Source: Anaerolineae bacterium (GTDB lineage: Bacteria > Chloroflexota > Anaerolineae > 4572-78 > J111). Taken from it: a DNA stretch of 49,036 bases. Under the pieces are notes generated by a model. It was not told where the DNA came from and did no database searches. It saw only the letters and a list, made by a program, of their open reading frames with translations. The position numbers and the translations under genes are program-made. The stretch lies in NCBI GenBank assembly GCA_016926805.1, contig JAFGNV010000129.1, positions 1-49,036 of the forward strand, read 5' to 3'. Each line of letters starts with the position of its first letter. Position 1 is the first letter of the stretch. Below, one piece after another: positions 9,548-18,398 of this stretch.

Positions 9548-9574
9548 AACGCCCGGCCTGGCCAGCCGGGCGTT
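9548..9574 (-). terminator. intrinsic terminator of the histidine-kinase operon
   Basis: AACGCCCGGC (9548-9557) pairs perfectly over 10 bp with GCCGGGCGTT (9565-9574), with a 7-base loop. On the - strand the stem is followed by TTTTTGTTTTTAA, so it is a strong terminator for the leftward signalling operon. On the + strand the A-tract precedes the stem and the downstream side is only moderately T-rich, so it may also weakly end clpC transcripts. Confidence 0.85.
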
Positions 9575-9599
9575 GAGATTTATATAATCAGGTCTTGCT

Positions 9600-10853
9600 T
9601 CAGTTTTCTGCCGCATTCAAGGGTAAGGTAAAAATAAACCGGCTGCCACGAGAACCTTCGCCTGGCTCGACCCAAATTTTACCGCCGTGAGCCTCCACGG
9701 CCAGCCGACAAAAAGCCAGACCAAGACCAAACCCTCTGCCTCTGGCATTGTCTTCGGAAACCTGGGCAAACCGCTCAAAAATCCGTTCCCGGTCCTCAGG
9801 CGGGATGCCCGGTCCCGTATCGGTGACACTCACCCGTACCTGCTCTTTTCTCCGCCTGGCGGCAACCACAATTTTTCCTCCGGCGGGGGTATATTTAACG
9901 GCATTTCCTATCAAATTGGCCAAAACCCGGTGAATCTTCTCCTCGTCAGCCACCACCGGCGGCAGATCCGGGGGAAGCGTTGCACGCAGCGAGACATTCT
10001 CTTGGGTTGGCGTGACCGGCCGGTTTACCGCTTCCTGAATGAGACGTTTTAAATCTAGCTCCTCCAAATACAAATCCACTTCACCGGACTCCATCCGGGC
10101 AATGTCGAGCAGCGAGTCGACCAGGAGTTGCATGTGTTCGCAGGTGGAATTGGCCAGATTCAGCAGCGATTGGTTGGCTGCCAACGCCTCTGCCGGTAAC
10201 ACCATTTCCAGGAGCTTGATAATGCCAAACAGGCTGGAAATAGGATGGCGCAGATCGTGGACAATCAGGTCGGTGGTTTCCTGGCGCAGTTGTTGAAGTT
10301 CTAACAATTGCTGCTTTTCCGATTGCAGTTCGGAGACTTGCTGGCTAAGCCGGTCCTCAGCCCGCAACCCGGCCCCACGGGCATCATCGGCGGCGCGTAA
10401 ACGGGCGCTCAACGTGCCTAAAATACCCATCCCCACCGACGGGTTACGGCTCAGCAACTGAGAAAAATCTTCCCGGCTAATGCGGAGCAGACGCATATTT
10501 TCCAGGGCAATGATCGAGGCAGAGCGGGGCTCGTCTTCAAGCAGAGCCATCTCACCGATGATTTCGCCAGGGCCTCGATACCCCAGCACAATGGGCGAGG
10601 CCAGATTACCTTTAACCACGGCTACCCGGCCCGACCAGATAATGTACATGGCCTGTCCAATCTCGCCCTCTTGCAAAATCACCTCGCCTTGCTGGTATTG
10701 CTGTTCGGTTATCAACTCGTCTAACACGTCTCGACCAGCCGTTGCCAACTGACGGAGAAACGGGGAGTCCAGTCTGACTGGCAATCCAGTTGAGAGGGGT
10801 TGGGTATCAATCAGGCGATCAAGTTCTTGAGGAGTTAACGTTTGAGCAACCAT
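9600..10853 (-). CDS. histidine kinase with N-terminal cyclic-nucleotide-binding domain
   Basis: A 417-residue soluble sensor kinase. A cNMP-binding beta-barrel spans about residues 32-150; its phosphate-binding cassette GEMALLEDEPRSAS keeps the Glu, Arg and Ser expected to hold cAMP or cGMP. A short coiled coil (about 160-190) leads to the dimerisation/phosphoacceptor helix with the H-box VHDLRHPISSLFG (His near 199). The ATPase domain follows with N-box NLIGNAVKYTP, G1 DTGPGIPPEDRERIFERF and G2 GRGFGLGLAFCRLA. No membrane helix is present. GGAAAG precedes ATG 10853. It is the last gene of an operon whose first gene encodes a class-III cyclase, so the signal is probably the cyclic nucleotide made by its neighbour. 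No response regulator lies nearby. Confidence 0.9.
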   Translation of the reverse strand: MVAQTLTPQELDRLIDTQPLSTGLPVRLDSPFLRQLATAGRDVLDELITEQQYQQGEVILQEGEIGQAMYIIWSGRVAVVKGNLASPIVLGYRGPGEIIGEMALLEDEPRSASIIALENMRLLRISREDFSQLLSRNPSVGMGILGTLSARLRAADDARGAGLRAEDRLSQQVSELQSEKQQLLELQQLRQETTDLIVHDLRHPISSLFGIIKLLEMVLPAEALAANQSLLNLANSTCEHMQLLVDSLLDIARMESGEVDLYLEELDLKRLIQEAVNRPVTPTQENVSLRATLPPDLPPVVADEEKIHRVLANLIGNAVKYTPAGGKIVVAARRRKEQVRVSVTDTGPGIPPEDRERIFERFAQVSEDNARGRGFGLGLAFCRLAVEAHGGKIWVEPGEGSRGSRFIFTLPLNAAEN

Positions 10854-10933
10854 AACGCATTCTTTCCAAATTTACTATGTACACTTTAACAGATTATGGC
10901 GAGGATGACAATAGAGTAAAAAGTCCCAAGAGC

Positions 10934-11479
10934 TTAATCATGTTTGGTACCGTCAGGCATGATGGTTTGATTGAGTTTACCGGCAATACTGAGTTGTTCG
11001 CTGGTGATATTGGCCTCGGTCAGATTGGCTTCGCTCAAGTTGGCTCCGCTGGGGTTGGCCCCAATCAAGGAGGTCTCGGTCAGATTAGCGCCGTGCAAAT
11101 TGGCCCTAAACAGATTGGCTCCCCGCAAATTGGCCCGGCTCAGGTTGGCGTAACTCAAATCCGCCCCCCGCAGATTGGCCCGGCGCAAATCTGCCCCAAC
11201 CAGGTTGGCCCCACCAAGATTAGCCCTGAATAAATTGGCGCCGCTGAGATTGGCCCGGCCCAAGTTAGCCCCGCTTAAATCAGCCTCACGCAAGTAGGCC
11301 CAACTCAGGTCTGATTGCCACAGGTCGGTATTGGCCAGGTTCGCCTGGCTGAGATAAACTCGACGCAGATTGACGCCACCCAAATCGGTTTGGCGCAAAT
11401 CAGCCCCACGTAGATTGGGCATTTCGCCCCTGTTGTGGGCAGCTTCGATTATCTGAAGAACCGTTTCTCGATCCATCAT
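10934..11479 (-). CDS. pentapeptide-repeat protein
   Basis: A 181-residue protein of which about residues 20-140 are tandem A(D/N)LXX pentapeptides (for example GADLRQTDLGGVNLRRVYL and SYANLSRANLRGANLFRA). These fold as a right-handed quadrilateral beta-helix. The short N-terminal segment (MDRETVLQIIEAAHNRGE) and the C-terminal tail ending MPDGTKHD are typical flanks. No signal peptide is seen, so it is cytoplasmic. Its start codon overlaps the cyclase stop as ATGA (11476-11479), showing translational coupling. Pentapeptide proteins are usually binding scaffolds; no target is evident here, and similarity to gyrase-protecting Qnr proteins cannot be judged. Confidence 0.88.
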   Translation of the reverse strand: MMDRETVLQIIEAAHNRGEMPNLRGADLRQTDLGGVNLRRVYLSQANLANTDLWQSDLSWAYLREADLSGANLGRANLSGANLFRANLGGANLVGADLRRANLRGADLSYANLSRANLRGANLFRANLHGANLTETSLIGANPSGANLSEANLTEANITSEQLSIAGKLNQTIMPDGTKHD

Positions 11480-14400
11480 CTACTTTCCTGCCAGGTCAAT
11501 CCAATTTCTCGGTTGGTTTTAACCGCTTCCAGAAATTTACGTTGCAACACCTTATTGCTGAGACGCGCCGCCCGTTGCTGCAAGGTGGTATAAGCTACAT
11601 CCAAAATAGTTTGGGCCTGCTCAAGAGCAGCCGGTTTATCGATCCCAACTGCCGCCAATACCCGATACATGGTCAAGTAAACCTGAAGCAAGTTATCAAC
11701 CCCGGCCGTACCATTGACCTCCAGCCAGCTATGGATTTCCTCAATATAGGTTGTGGCCAATCTCAAGTTGCCCTGAAGCAAGGCTACATGGGCCAGGCCG
11801 GCCAGGGCATCAATGGCTAACGCACATCGGCCCATTTCCCGGCATAACTGCATGGCCTGAGTATAGGTTGTCGTGGCAATCTCCAGTCGCCTCAATCCTG
11901 CCTGGGCATGTCCCAAATAGATAAGGCTGCGGCACTCGCCAGTTTTATTGCCGATTTTTTGTTGGATAGCCAATGCCAACTCGCAATATCTGCGGGTTGT
12001 TCTATGGTCACCCCGGCCATGATAAATGAGGCCAAACTTGCCCAGTGAGTCGGCCTGGCCAACTTTAGAACCAAGCTCTTCCCAAATCTCCAGCGAGTGG
12101 GCCAGGTAACTCCGGGCAGTATCGTAATCACCCAAATAACCAGAAATAACCCCCAGATTGCCCAGCCCACCGGCCACAAGCTCACGATCACAAACTTCGC
12201 GACCCGCATCCAGCACCTGTTCAAAGTAGTCCCGGGCGATCTCGTACTCGCCCAAACGCAAGTAAATCAGGCCGATATGGTAGAAAGCGTTTAGCTCATC
12301 CCGCATGTTACCGGTAGAGCAATAGAGGTGTATTGCCTGTTCAAAGTAGTCTCGGGCTGTTTGATAATCCTCCCAATAATATTGGATAAGACCCAATGTA
12401 TTGAACACCCCGGCTTCCGTGGGGCAACAACTCCGGTGATCGCGTTGTTTTCTGTCACGGCAAATAGCCAGGGCCTCCTGGCAATAGGTTTGAGCCGTTG
12501 AATAATCACCCAGAAAAATGGAAACCAGCCCCAAGTTGCTCAGGCTACTTGCCTCGTTCTGGCGATGATGACCGGCCTGAGCCAGCGTCACAGCCTGCAT
12601 AAGCATCTCTGTGGCGGCTTCAAAGCTACCCTGACGGCAAAGAATCCTACCCCAGACAAGATAACCATTGCTCTGGTTGATAGTATCCTGAGCCTGTTGG
12701 GCCAGTTCAATTGTTTGTTGGGCGGCAATTAAGGCGGCTGGATAATCTCCGGTTGCCTCAGCATAGCGGGCCTGTCGCCAGGTGATTTCCGCCTTACGCC
12801 TGGTATCTTCCATCTTCTCGGCCAGGTTAGCCAACGCGACCAGGTCTTGGGCCTGTCCGGCACGTTCACCACGCCGGTGATACACGGTTTCGCGGGCCAG
12901 TAGAAGCCGATAACGTTCTTCCAAATCGGTTTGCGGAGTCAGGTCCAGGGCGCGATTGAGGTATCCCAGGGCTTCGGCATTGGCAAATTGAGCTACAGCT
13001 TGCTCGCCCAGCAGAGCGGCATAATGTCTTTCCCGTTCTTCATCTTCAGCCTGATGCCAGTGATATACCAGCAACGGATAATAGGGAGCCAGAGGGTCGG
13101 TAGAGCCAGATAGAAATGGGGTGGAGCGCAACTCAAACCCGGCCATAAAGGCCGCCCCATTGGCAGGGAGTGGTTCGGGGGGGACATCGCCGCTGGCGGA
13201 TGTTTCGCCATAGATATGCTCGTACCAATGGGCCACGGTTCGGTGCAGTTGGCGGCGCCGGTCAAACAGCATTGATTGATAGGTCACTTCTTGAATGACA
13301 ATGTTTTTAAAGCTAAAGGCCAAATCTGGCTCAGGACTCACTTCTTGCAGCAAATCCAGATAAACCAGATCATAAAGCAAGGCTTTTAATGAACTTTCAT
13401 CAATCTCCAAATGTTGGAGCAACGTTTCACGTAAGGTGATGTAGGCAAAGGTATGACCAATAACCGCCGCCACCTTAAGCATTAACTGCTCTTCGGGCGG
13501 TAACTGGTCGATCCGCGAAAGAATGGTGCTTTGGACAACAACGGGCAGGATTTGTTCAGCCCGGTCAAAGTCACCGCTGACCAGGCAGCAAACCCTGCCG
13601 CCTGAGCCATCGACAGCAGGTGTGGTTTTGAGGGTGATAAAGCCATCATCACGCAGAGTCTGAATCAATTCCTCAGAGAAAAAAGGATTGCCACCGGACC
13701 GTCTCCGCACCAGTTCGGCCACTGCCTCGGGCAATTCGTTGCCGGTTAGGCCCAATCTCGCCGCGGCCACATTTAATGCATCCTCCGGGGAGAGGGCATC
13801 TAAACGCAAATGCTCGGTTTCGGCCATGCCCAGTAGCATGAACGGCCCAACCCGCATGGTACTACCTTCCAGGGGACGCATGGCAATAATAAAAAGAAAA
13901 GGGACAGATTCTCTATTCAGTCGGCGTATCACTTCAGCCGCCAGTTCCAGAGAAGCCACATCAAGCCAATGCGCATCTTCCAGAATAAGAACCAACGATT
14001 TATTCCCCCGCCAAGCCCGCAATAACCCCGCCAGTAACAAAACCAACTTTTCATGCCGTGAGGTAGTCGTCAGGGAGGCGGTCAACCTGTTTTCCGGTAT
14101 CCCCAAATGCAAGACATCATTTAACAAAGGGATATAGTCGATGAATTGAGGCGTTGTTTGGGTGATCCACTTCTGGGTCTGAGCATGTCGCGCCGACTGC
14201 TCAGCCACCTCTGCCAGGGTACCAGAAACATTATCCGTGGTAACCAAACCGAGCAATGTCTCAAAGACACCCCGCCAAGCATGATAAGGAGCAGCTTGCT
14301 CTATACTGCGTCCCCGCCCGATCAGAGGCGTGAAACCACGGGCCAACATCAATTGGATGGCAGCTTCCAGTAATTGTGACTTACCAATACCAGCCTCCCC

Positions 14401-15816
14401 CTCAATCATCACCATCCGACTATAACCGGCCTGCACCCGTTCCAGGCTGGCCGCCAGGATGTCCATTTCGGCCTGGCGCCCTACCAATGGTTGAAAGGAT
14501 GACGAAAACTGGCCTGACCCTCCCCAGGAGATAGGGTGAATCACCCGACGACCATTAAGCGGGCGATAAATCCGAACGGGTTCGATCTTGCCTTTGACCT
14601 GAACGGGGGGAAGAACATCAAAATCCATCTGCCGCAGGGTGCTACGGTAGGTATCGTAATTACAAGACACCTGCCCCGGCCCGGCTATCGTCATCAGGCG
14701 AACGGCCAGGTTAACTGTATCCCCCATCACCGTGTACTCACGGCGAGTGTCGCTCCCTACCGGCCCGGCAAAGACCCGGCCAGTGGTAACGCCAATGGCC
14801 AACTCCAGGCCATGCTCCCCGGCCAAAGTCTGCAAATCCAGAGCGCAACGTAAAGCCCGTTCCGGGTCATCTTCATGCGCATCAGGCGGCGCGCCAAACA
14901 AAATAAGAAAGACCGTTCCCTTGTCATCCACGGTCAGCCGGGGCAGGCTACCCTGGTAATGTTGAATGACTGCCTGTACCCCCCGTACAAAAGCATGCAA
15001 TTTTTGAATGGCATTGGCTTGCTCATAGTTGAGACCATTAACCCCCACAAAAAGCACGCTCATGGGGCGCAGAGTTGCCAGCCAGCTATGCAAGCCTTGA
15101 TCCAGCCAACCCAGAACAGGTTTGGGAACATAACAACGCAGGGTGGTCTCAACGCCATCAGGGTCTCGCACCGATGCCCAATCTAACGGGGACAAAGGAC
15201 GGGAGGGAACGGGGTCAGGAAATATAATGCTCGCTGCCTGCGGGCTGAGTACAATCTCGCCCCGTTGGGCCTGGGGTTCGGCCTGAGCCACCTGGTAAAG
15301 AGGATCACCAGCAATAATATACTCCCAACGGTCGTGAAGGCCGCCGATTTGGGTAGCCAAGATTTCACCCGCCCCAATGGCTATCCTCATAGCCAGCGAA
15401 ACCAGGCCAACACTGCTCTCCATTACGCTGAACTCATCCATCGCTGACTGCATGGACTCGGCGGCCTGCCTCGCCCGGCGGGTGGCTATCCCCAAATTCT
15501 CATCCAGGGCGGGAAATACAGCAATCAGCGCATCACCGCCAAATTTGACCACATCCCCACCTTCCACCTCGATAAAGGCAATCATCCAACTGAAATAGCG
15601 ATTGAGCAGGCGGATCAATTCCTCAGGCCCCTCTGCCCCCTTCTGGCCCAAGGCCTCGGTAAGCGGGGTAAAACCAGAAATATCAGCAAAAAGGACCGCC
15701 GCCGGAAAACGCTCAACCACTGCCTCAGACGGAGGAACGGGCAGAGGTTCGGCCAGCACAGTGCGGACGATACGCAATGGAACGTAGGCAGCAATGGTTT
15801 GCAATAGTTCAGACAT
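11476..15816 (-). CDS. double class-III cyclase / STAND ATPase / TPR protein (soluble adenylyl cyclase-like layout)
   Basis: A 1446-residue multidomain regulator. The first cyclase homology domain (about 38-220) keeps both metal aspartates (FADISGF near 44 and KFGGDAL) but lacks the Asn/Arg transition-state pair. The second (about 245-420) has lost the first metal motif (LFVGVNGL) but keeps GDTVNLAVRL. Together they could form one complete active site, as in mammalian soluble adenylyl cyclase. An AAA/STAND ATPase follows (Walker A EGEAGIGKS near 475; LVLILEDAHWLDVASLELA). From about 970 there are at least ten TPR-like repeats (GDYSTAQTYCQEALAI type). No membrane segments are seen. It leads the operon with the pentapeptide and cNMP-binding kinase genes. 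Whether it makes cAMP or cGMP is not settled by sequence reading. Confidence 0.88.
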   Translation of the reverse strand: MSELLQTIAAYVPLRIVRTVLAEPLPVPPSEAVVERFPAAVLFADISGFTPLTEALGQKGAEGPEELIRLLNRYFSWMIAFIEVEGGDVVKFGGDALIAVFPALDENLGIATRRARQAAESMQSAMDEFSVMESSVGLVSLAMRIAIGAGEILATQIGGLHDRWEYIIAGDPLYQVAQAEPQAQRGEIVLSPQAASIIFPDPVPSRPLSPLDWASVRDPDGVETTLRCYVPKPVLGWLDQGLHSWLATLRPMSVLFVGVNGLNYEQANAIQKLHAFVRGVQAVIQHYQGSLPRLTVDDKGTVFLILFGAPPDAHEDDPERALRCALDLQTLAGEHGLELAIGVTTGRVFAGPVGSDTRREYTVMGDTVNLAVRLMTIAGPGQVSCNYDTYRSTLRQMDFDVLPPVQVKGKIEPVRIYRPLNGRRVIHPISWGGSGQFSSSFQPLVGRQAEMDILAASLERVQAGYSRMVMIEGEAGIGKSQLLEAAIQLMLARGFTPLIGRGRSIEQAAPYHAWRGVFETLLGLVTTDNVSGTLAEVAEQSARHAQTQKWITQTTPQFIDYIPLLNDVLHLGIPENRLTASLTTTSRHEKLVLLLAGLLRAWRGNKSLVLILEDAHWLDVASLELAAEVIRRLNRESVPFLFIIAMRPLEGSTMRVGPFMLLGMAETEHLRLDALSPEDALNVAAARLGLTGNELPEAVAELVRRRSGGNPFFSEELIQTLRDDGFITLKTTPAVDGSGGRVCCLVSGDFDRAEQILPVVVQSTILSRIDQLPPEEQLMLKVAAVIGHTFAYITLRETLLQHLEIDESSLKALLYDLVYLDLLQEVSPEPDLAFSFKNIVIQEVTYQSMLFDRRRQLHRTVAHWYEHIYGETSASGDVPPEPLPANGAAFMAGFELRSTPFLSGSTDPLAPYYPLLVYHWHQAEDEERERHYAALLGEQAVAQFANAEALGYLNRALDLTPQTDLEERYRLLLARETVYHRRGERAGQAQDLVALANLAEKMEDTRRKAEITWRQARYAEATGDYPAALIAAQQTIELAQQAQDTINQSNGYLVWGRILCRQGSFEAATEMLMQAVTLAQAGHHRQNEASSLSNLGLVSIFLGDYSTAQTYCQEALAICRDRKQRDHRSCCPTEAGVFNTLGLIQYYWEDYQTARDYFEQAIHLYCSTGNMRDELNAFYHIGLIYLRLGEYEIARDYFEQVLDAGREVCDRELVAGGLGNLGVISGYLGDYDTARSYLAHSLEIWEELGSKVGQADSLGKFGLIYHGRGDHRTTRRYCELALAIQQKIGNKTGECRSLIYLGHAQAGLRRLEIATTTYTQAMQLCREMGRCALAIDALAGLAHVALLQGNLRLATTYIEEIHSWLEVNGTAGVDNLLQVYLTMYRVLAAVGIDKPAALEQAQTILDVAYTTLQQRAARLSNKVLQRKFLEAVKTNREIGLTWQESR

Positions 15817-15997
15817 GTATATACTTTACTTCTTTTACAAGTCTGTTGAGACTCGGCCCCTGACTATTAAAGTATAACATATTCTGACTTCTCAGGCCAT
15901 TATTTCATTTTCCCAGAGAGGGGGAGACTATTGGAGAGTTACCCGCTTTGGCATTGGCGTCAGCCAGGGAGCGCCGTGGGAGGAAGACAAGTTTGTT

Positions 15998-17413
15998 TCA
16001 TCGAGCGCTTTCCCGGCGACCCAACGCTACCAACATGTCCTCCACTTTTGTAAACTTAACCCGTGGCCGACCAACCGCCTGGCCCCGAGCTACCTCAAGT
16101 TCATCCAGCCGCCGCCAATCCTGGTAAGAGAAATAATTGGGTTGACGCCGATGCACAAACGCCTCGGCGGCAGTGACATCGGGCCGGGAGGGGGTCAACA
16201 CACGCCCATGAACCAGGTCTTCCAGCATACAATTTATCGTTTCCAGGGCGTCAGGTTTGTTGGTGCCAATAATGCCGCTGGGCCCTCGTTTGATCCAACC
16301 GGCGGCATATAGTCCCACCACCGGTTGCCGCGAGGCCGGGTTTATCACCCGTCCTCGCTCATTGGGAATGATCCCCCACTTTTCGTCAAAAGGCACTCCC
16401 GGCAGGGGTACGCCGCAATACCCCACCGACCGGAAGACCAGACCCACCGGCAACTCCTCAAATTTGTCCGTGGCTCTGGAACGCAAATCTCCTCTGCCGG
16501 TGACATAAAGCTCATTTTTCACCAGCCGCATAGCCACCACCTGGCCCGCCTCATTGCCGATGAGTTCAACCGGCGACACCAGGAATCGTACGGTGAGACG
16601 GCGCGACTTGCCATTTGGTTGGCGATTGGTATACGCCTGTAAAATCTCGATCTTTTTCAGCGTGGCCCGGTCGTTGCTCTGAACCAGCGTTGCCTGGCTC
16701 AACGGGTCAAGTTTTATCTCTTCCGGCAACACGGTGATCTCGGCAGCCGATAACTCGCCCAGTTCTTTGATTTCGGGGTTGGTAAAAGCCGCCTGGGCCG
16801 GACCGCGCCGGCCCAAAATAGTCACCTCTTTCACCCGGCTTTGACTCAGGGCCTCCAGAGCGTAATCGGCTATATCCGTCTGGGCCAGCTCCTCCGGGGT
16901 ATGGCACAGGATGCGAGCCACATCCACGGCCACGTTACCCACCCCAATCACCGCCACCCGCTCCTGGGAGAGGTCAAACTGGCACTCACGATAATCAGGA
17001 TGGCCATTATACCAGGCCACAAATTCGGTGGCCGCGTGACTACCACGTAAACCCTCGCCCGGGATGCCGAGACTGCGGTCGGTTTGAGCGCCAGTGGTGA
17101 AGACAATTTGATGATAATAGGTCTGCAAATCCGCCAGAGCCACATCGCGGCCAAATTCAACGTAACCATAAAAACGAAAGTTGGGGTGGGCGGCAATCCT
17201 ATCGAATACCTGCGTGACCGACTTGATCTTCTGATGATCTGGCGCTACGCCACCGCGCACCAAACCAAAAGGAGTGGGTAAACACTCAAACATATCCACG
17301 GCCACAGCCAGACCCTGTTGCTTAAAAAAGTGCTCTGCCGTATAAAATCCGGTTGGCCCGGCGCCGATGATAGCCACGCGGAGAGGGTTAGTTGCAGTGC
17401 CCGGTTGGGACAT
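15998..17413 (-). CDS. FprA-like ferredoxin/adrenodoxin-NADP+ reductase
   Basis: A 471-residue flavoprotein of the adrenodoxin-reductase type. The N-terminal FAD-binding Rossmann motif is VAIIGAGPTGFYTAEHF (about 13-29), with the FGLVRGGVAPDHQKIKSV segment next. The NADP-binding motif VAVIGVGNVAVDVARILC lies at about 153-170. The C-terminal FAD segment includes GLYAAGWIKRGPSGIIGTNKPDA. It moves electrons between NADP(H) and a ferredoxin; no ferredoxin gene lies beside it. GGAAG precedes ATG 17413. It is divergent from the thiamine locus, with about 90 bp between its start and the riboswitch. The 181-bp gap toward the cyclase gene (15817-15997) holds no gene; a TGTTATACT -10-like element there reads toward the cyclase. 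Confidence 0.9.
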   Translation of the reverse strand: MSQPGTATNPLRVAIIGAGPTGFYTAEHFFKQQGLAVAVDMFECLPTPFGLVRGGVAPDHQKIKSVTQVFDRIAAHPNFRFYGYVEFGRDVALADLQTYYHQIVFTTGAQTDRSLGIPGEGLRGSHAATEFVAWYNGHPDYRECQFDLSQERVAVIGVGNVAVDVARILCHTPEELAQTDIADYALEALSQSRVKEVTILGRRGPAQAAFTNPEIKELGELSAAEITVLPEEIKLDPLSQATLVQSNDRATLKKIEILQAYTNRQPNGKSRRLTVRFLVSPVELIGNEAGQVVAMRLVKNELYVTGRGDLRSRATDKFEELPVGLVFRSVGYCGVPLPGVPFDEKWGIIPNERGRVINPASRQPVVGLYAAGWIKRGPSGIIGTNKPDALETINCMLEDLVHGRVLTPSRPDVTAAEAFVHRRQPNYFSYQDWRRLDELEVARGQAVGRPRVKFTKVEDMLVALGRRESAR

Positions 17414-17502
17414 GGATTCTTCCTTTTTCGGTCGGAGAAATTTGGATTTTGGAGCAATGTGTGGTATTTTACATTTAATAATAACTAAACAAAAATATCG
17501 CT

Positions 17503-17605
17503 TCTTCTCGGGAGCTTGGACAAACCAGGCTGAGAGATCCCTTGCCCGGCTGTGGGACTAACCGATTAACCTGATCCGGATAATACCGGCGGAGGGAGAA
17601 GGAAA
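17503..17605 (+). promoter_or_regulatory. TPP (THI-element) riboswitch aptamer
   Basis: The conserved TPP-aptamer cores are present in order: GGGAGC and GGCTGAGAG (CTGAGA at 17530-17535), then AACCTGATCCGGATAATACC (from 17568) and GGCGGAGGGA. The outer P1 stem pairs TTCTC (about 17505) with GAGAA (about 17596-17600). It lies in the leader of thiN with a terminator directly downstream, so binding of thiamine pyrophosphate should switch off the thiamine salvage/uptake operon. A 9-base stretch of the aptamer, GGCGGAGGG (17588-17596), is exactly complementary to CCCTCCGCC (17626-17634) in the terminator, which defines the antiterminator. Confidence 0.93.
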
Positions 17606-17620
17606 GTAAGCCCAAAAGCA

Positions 17621-17647
17621 AACCACCCTCCGCCAGGGTGGTTTTTT
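17621..17647 (+). terminator. riboswitch-controlled intrinsic terminator
   Basis: AACCACCCT (17621-17629) pairs perfectly with AGGGTGGTT (17635-17643) around a 5-base loop, and the stem runs into a T-tract (17642-17647). It lies between the TPP aptamer and thiN, 12 bp before the start codon. Its 5' arm and loop can instead pair with the aptamer's 3' end, so it is the expression platform of the riboswitch. Confidence 0.9.
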
Positions 17648-17659
17648 GTTGGGGGCAAC

Positions 17660-18313
17660 ATGTCGCGTATAGTTATTTTTGCCAATGGCATATTGAACCG
17701 GCCAGAATTGACCCGCATCCGTCTACGGTCCACCGATCGCATTTTCTGCGCCAACGGCGGCACCCGGCACGCGCTGGACCTGGGCTTAACTCCTGAAGCC
17801 ATTATTGGTGATCTTGACTCCGTGTCACCGGAAGTTGTCGCCGAAATGCAAATTGGCAGGGTTAAGATTCATCACCATCCGGCGCGTAAGGATCAAACCG
17901 ATTTGGAATTAGCCCTGCAACTGGCCATTACCCAAGAACCCGACGAAATCCTGCTACTAACTGCCCTGGGGGGGCGACTCGACCAAATGTTGGCCAACAT
18001 TCTTCTGCTGACTCGGCCCGAATTTGCTTCAGTTCGACTGGCCCTGGCCGACGGCCCTTACTGGGCCACATTACTCCGTTCCAACCAGTCAATTACCATT
18101 CGGGGGCGCTCTGGCGATACGCTCTCACTCATCCCCCTGACCCCCACCGTGAACCAGGTTAGCCTGACCGGGGTTGAGTGGCCCCTGGCTGACGCCGTCC
18201 TTTCCCTGGGCAGCACGTTGACCATCAGCAACACGCTTGCCGCCGAACAGGCAGATTTGCGCGTTGGTGAGGGATTGGTTTTGGTAGTGCATTTTGAGCA
18301 AGATAGCAGATAA
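17660..18313 (+). CDS. thiN: thiamine pyrophosphokinase
   Basis: A 217-residue cytoplasmic enzyme that transfers a pyrophosphate from ATP to thiamine, giving thiamine pyrophosphate. Family motifs are all visible: FCANGGTRHALDLGLTPEAIIGDLDSVSPE (about 31-60, with the catalytic Asp cluster), HPARKDQTDLELAL (about 73-86) and TALGGRLDQMLANILLL (about 100-116). The C-terminal beta domain ends near VGEGLVLVVHF. Length is normal for the family. It is the first gene after a TPP riboswitch and is followed by a thiamine-type uptake system, so this is a salvage operon: import of thiamine and its activation. Confidence 0.93.
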   Translation: MSRIVIFANGILNRPELTRIRLRSTDRIFCANGGTRHALDLGLTPEAIIGDLDSVSPEVVAEMQIGRVKIHHHPARKDQTDLELALQLAITQEPDEILLLTALGGRLDQMLANILLLTRPEFASVRLALADGPYWATLLRSNQSITIRGRSGDTLSLIPLTPTVNQVSLTGVEWPLADAVLSLGSTLTISNTLAAEQADLRVGEGLVLVVHFEQDSR

Positions 18314-18398
18314 CAGGGTAGCAGGATAACCGCCACATTTGCACTTCCTGCCCTGTCACGCTGGTACGTTGCTACTTTGAAAAGAATGGAGGTAAAAA

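Noticed and set aside
10877..11233. + strand frame with repeating IGxxQ patterns
   Set aside because: It is the antisense of the pentapeptide repeats, whose A(D/N)LXX periodicity creates a mirror periodicity.
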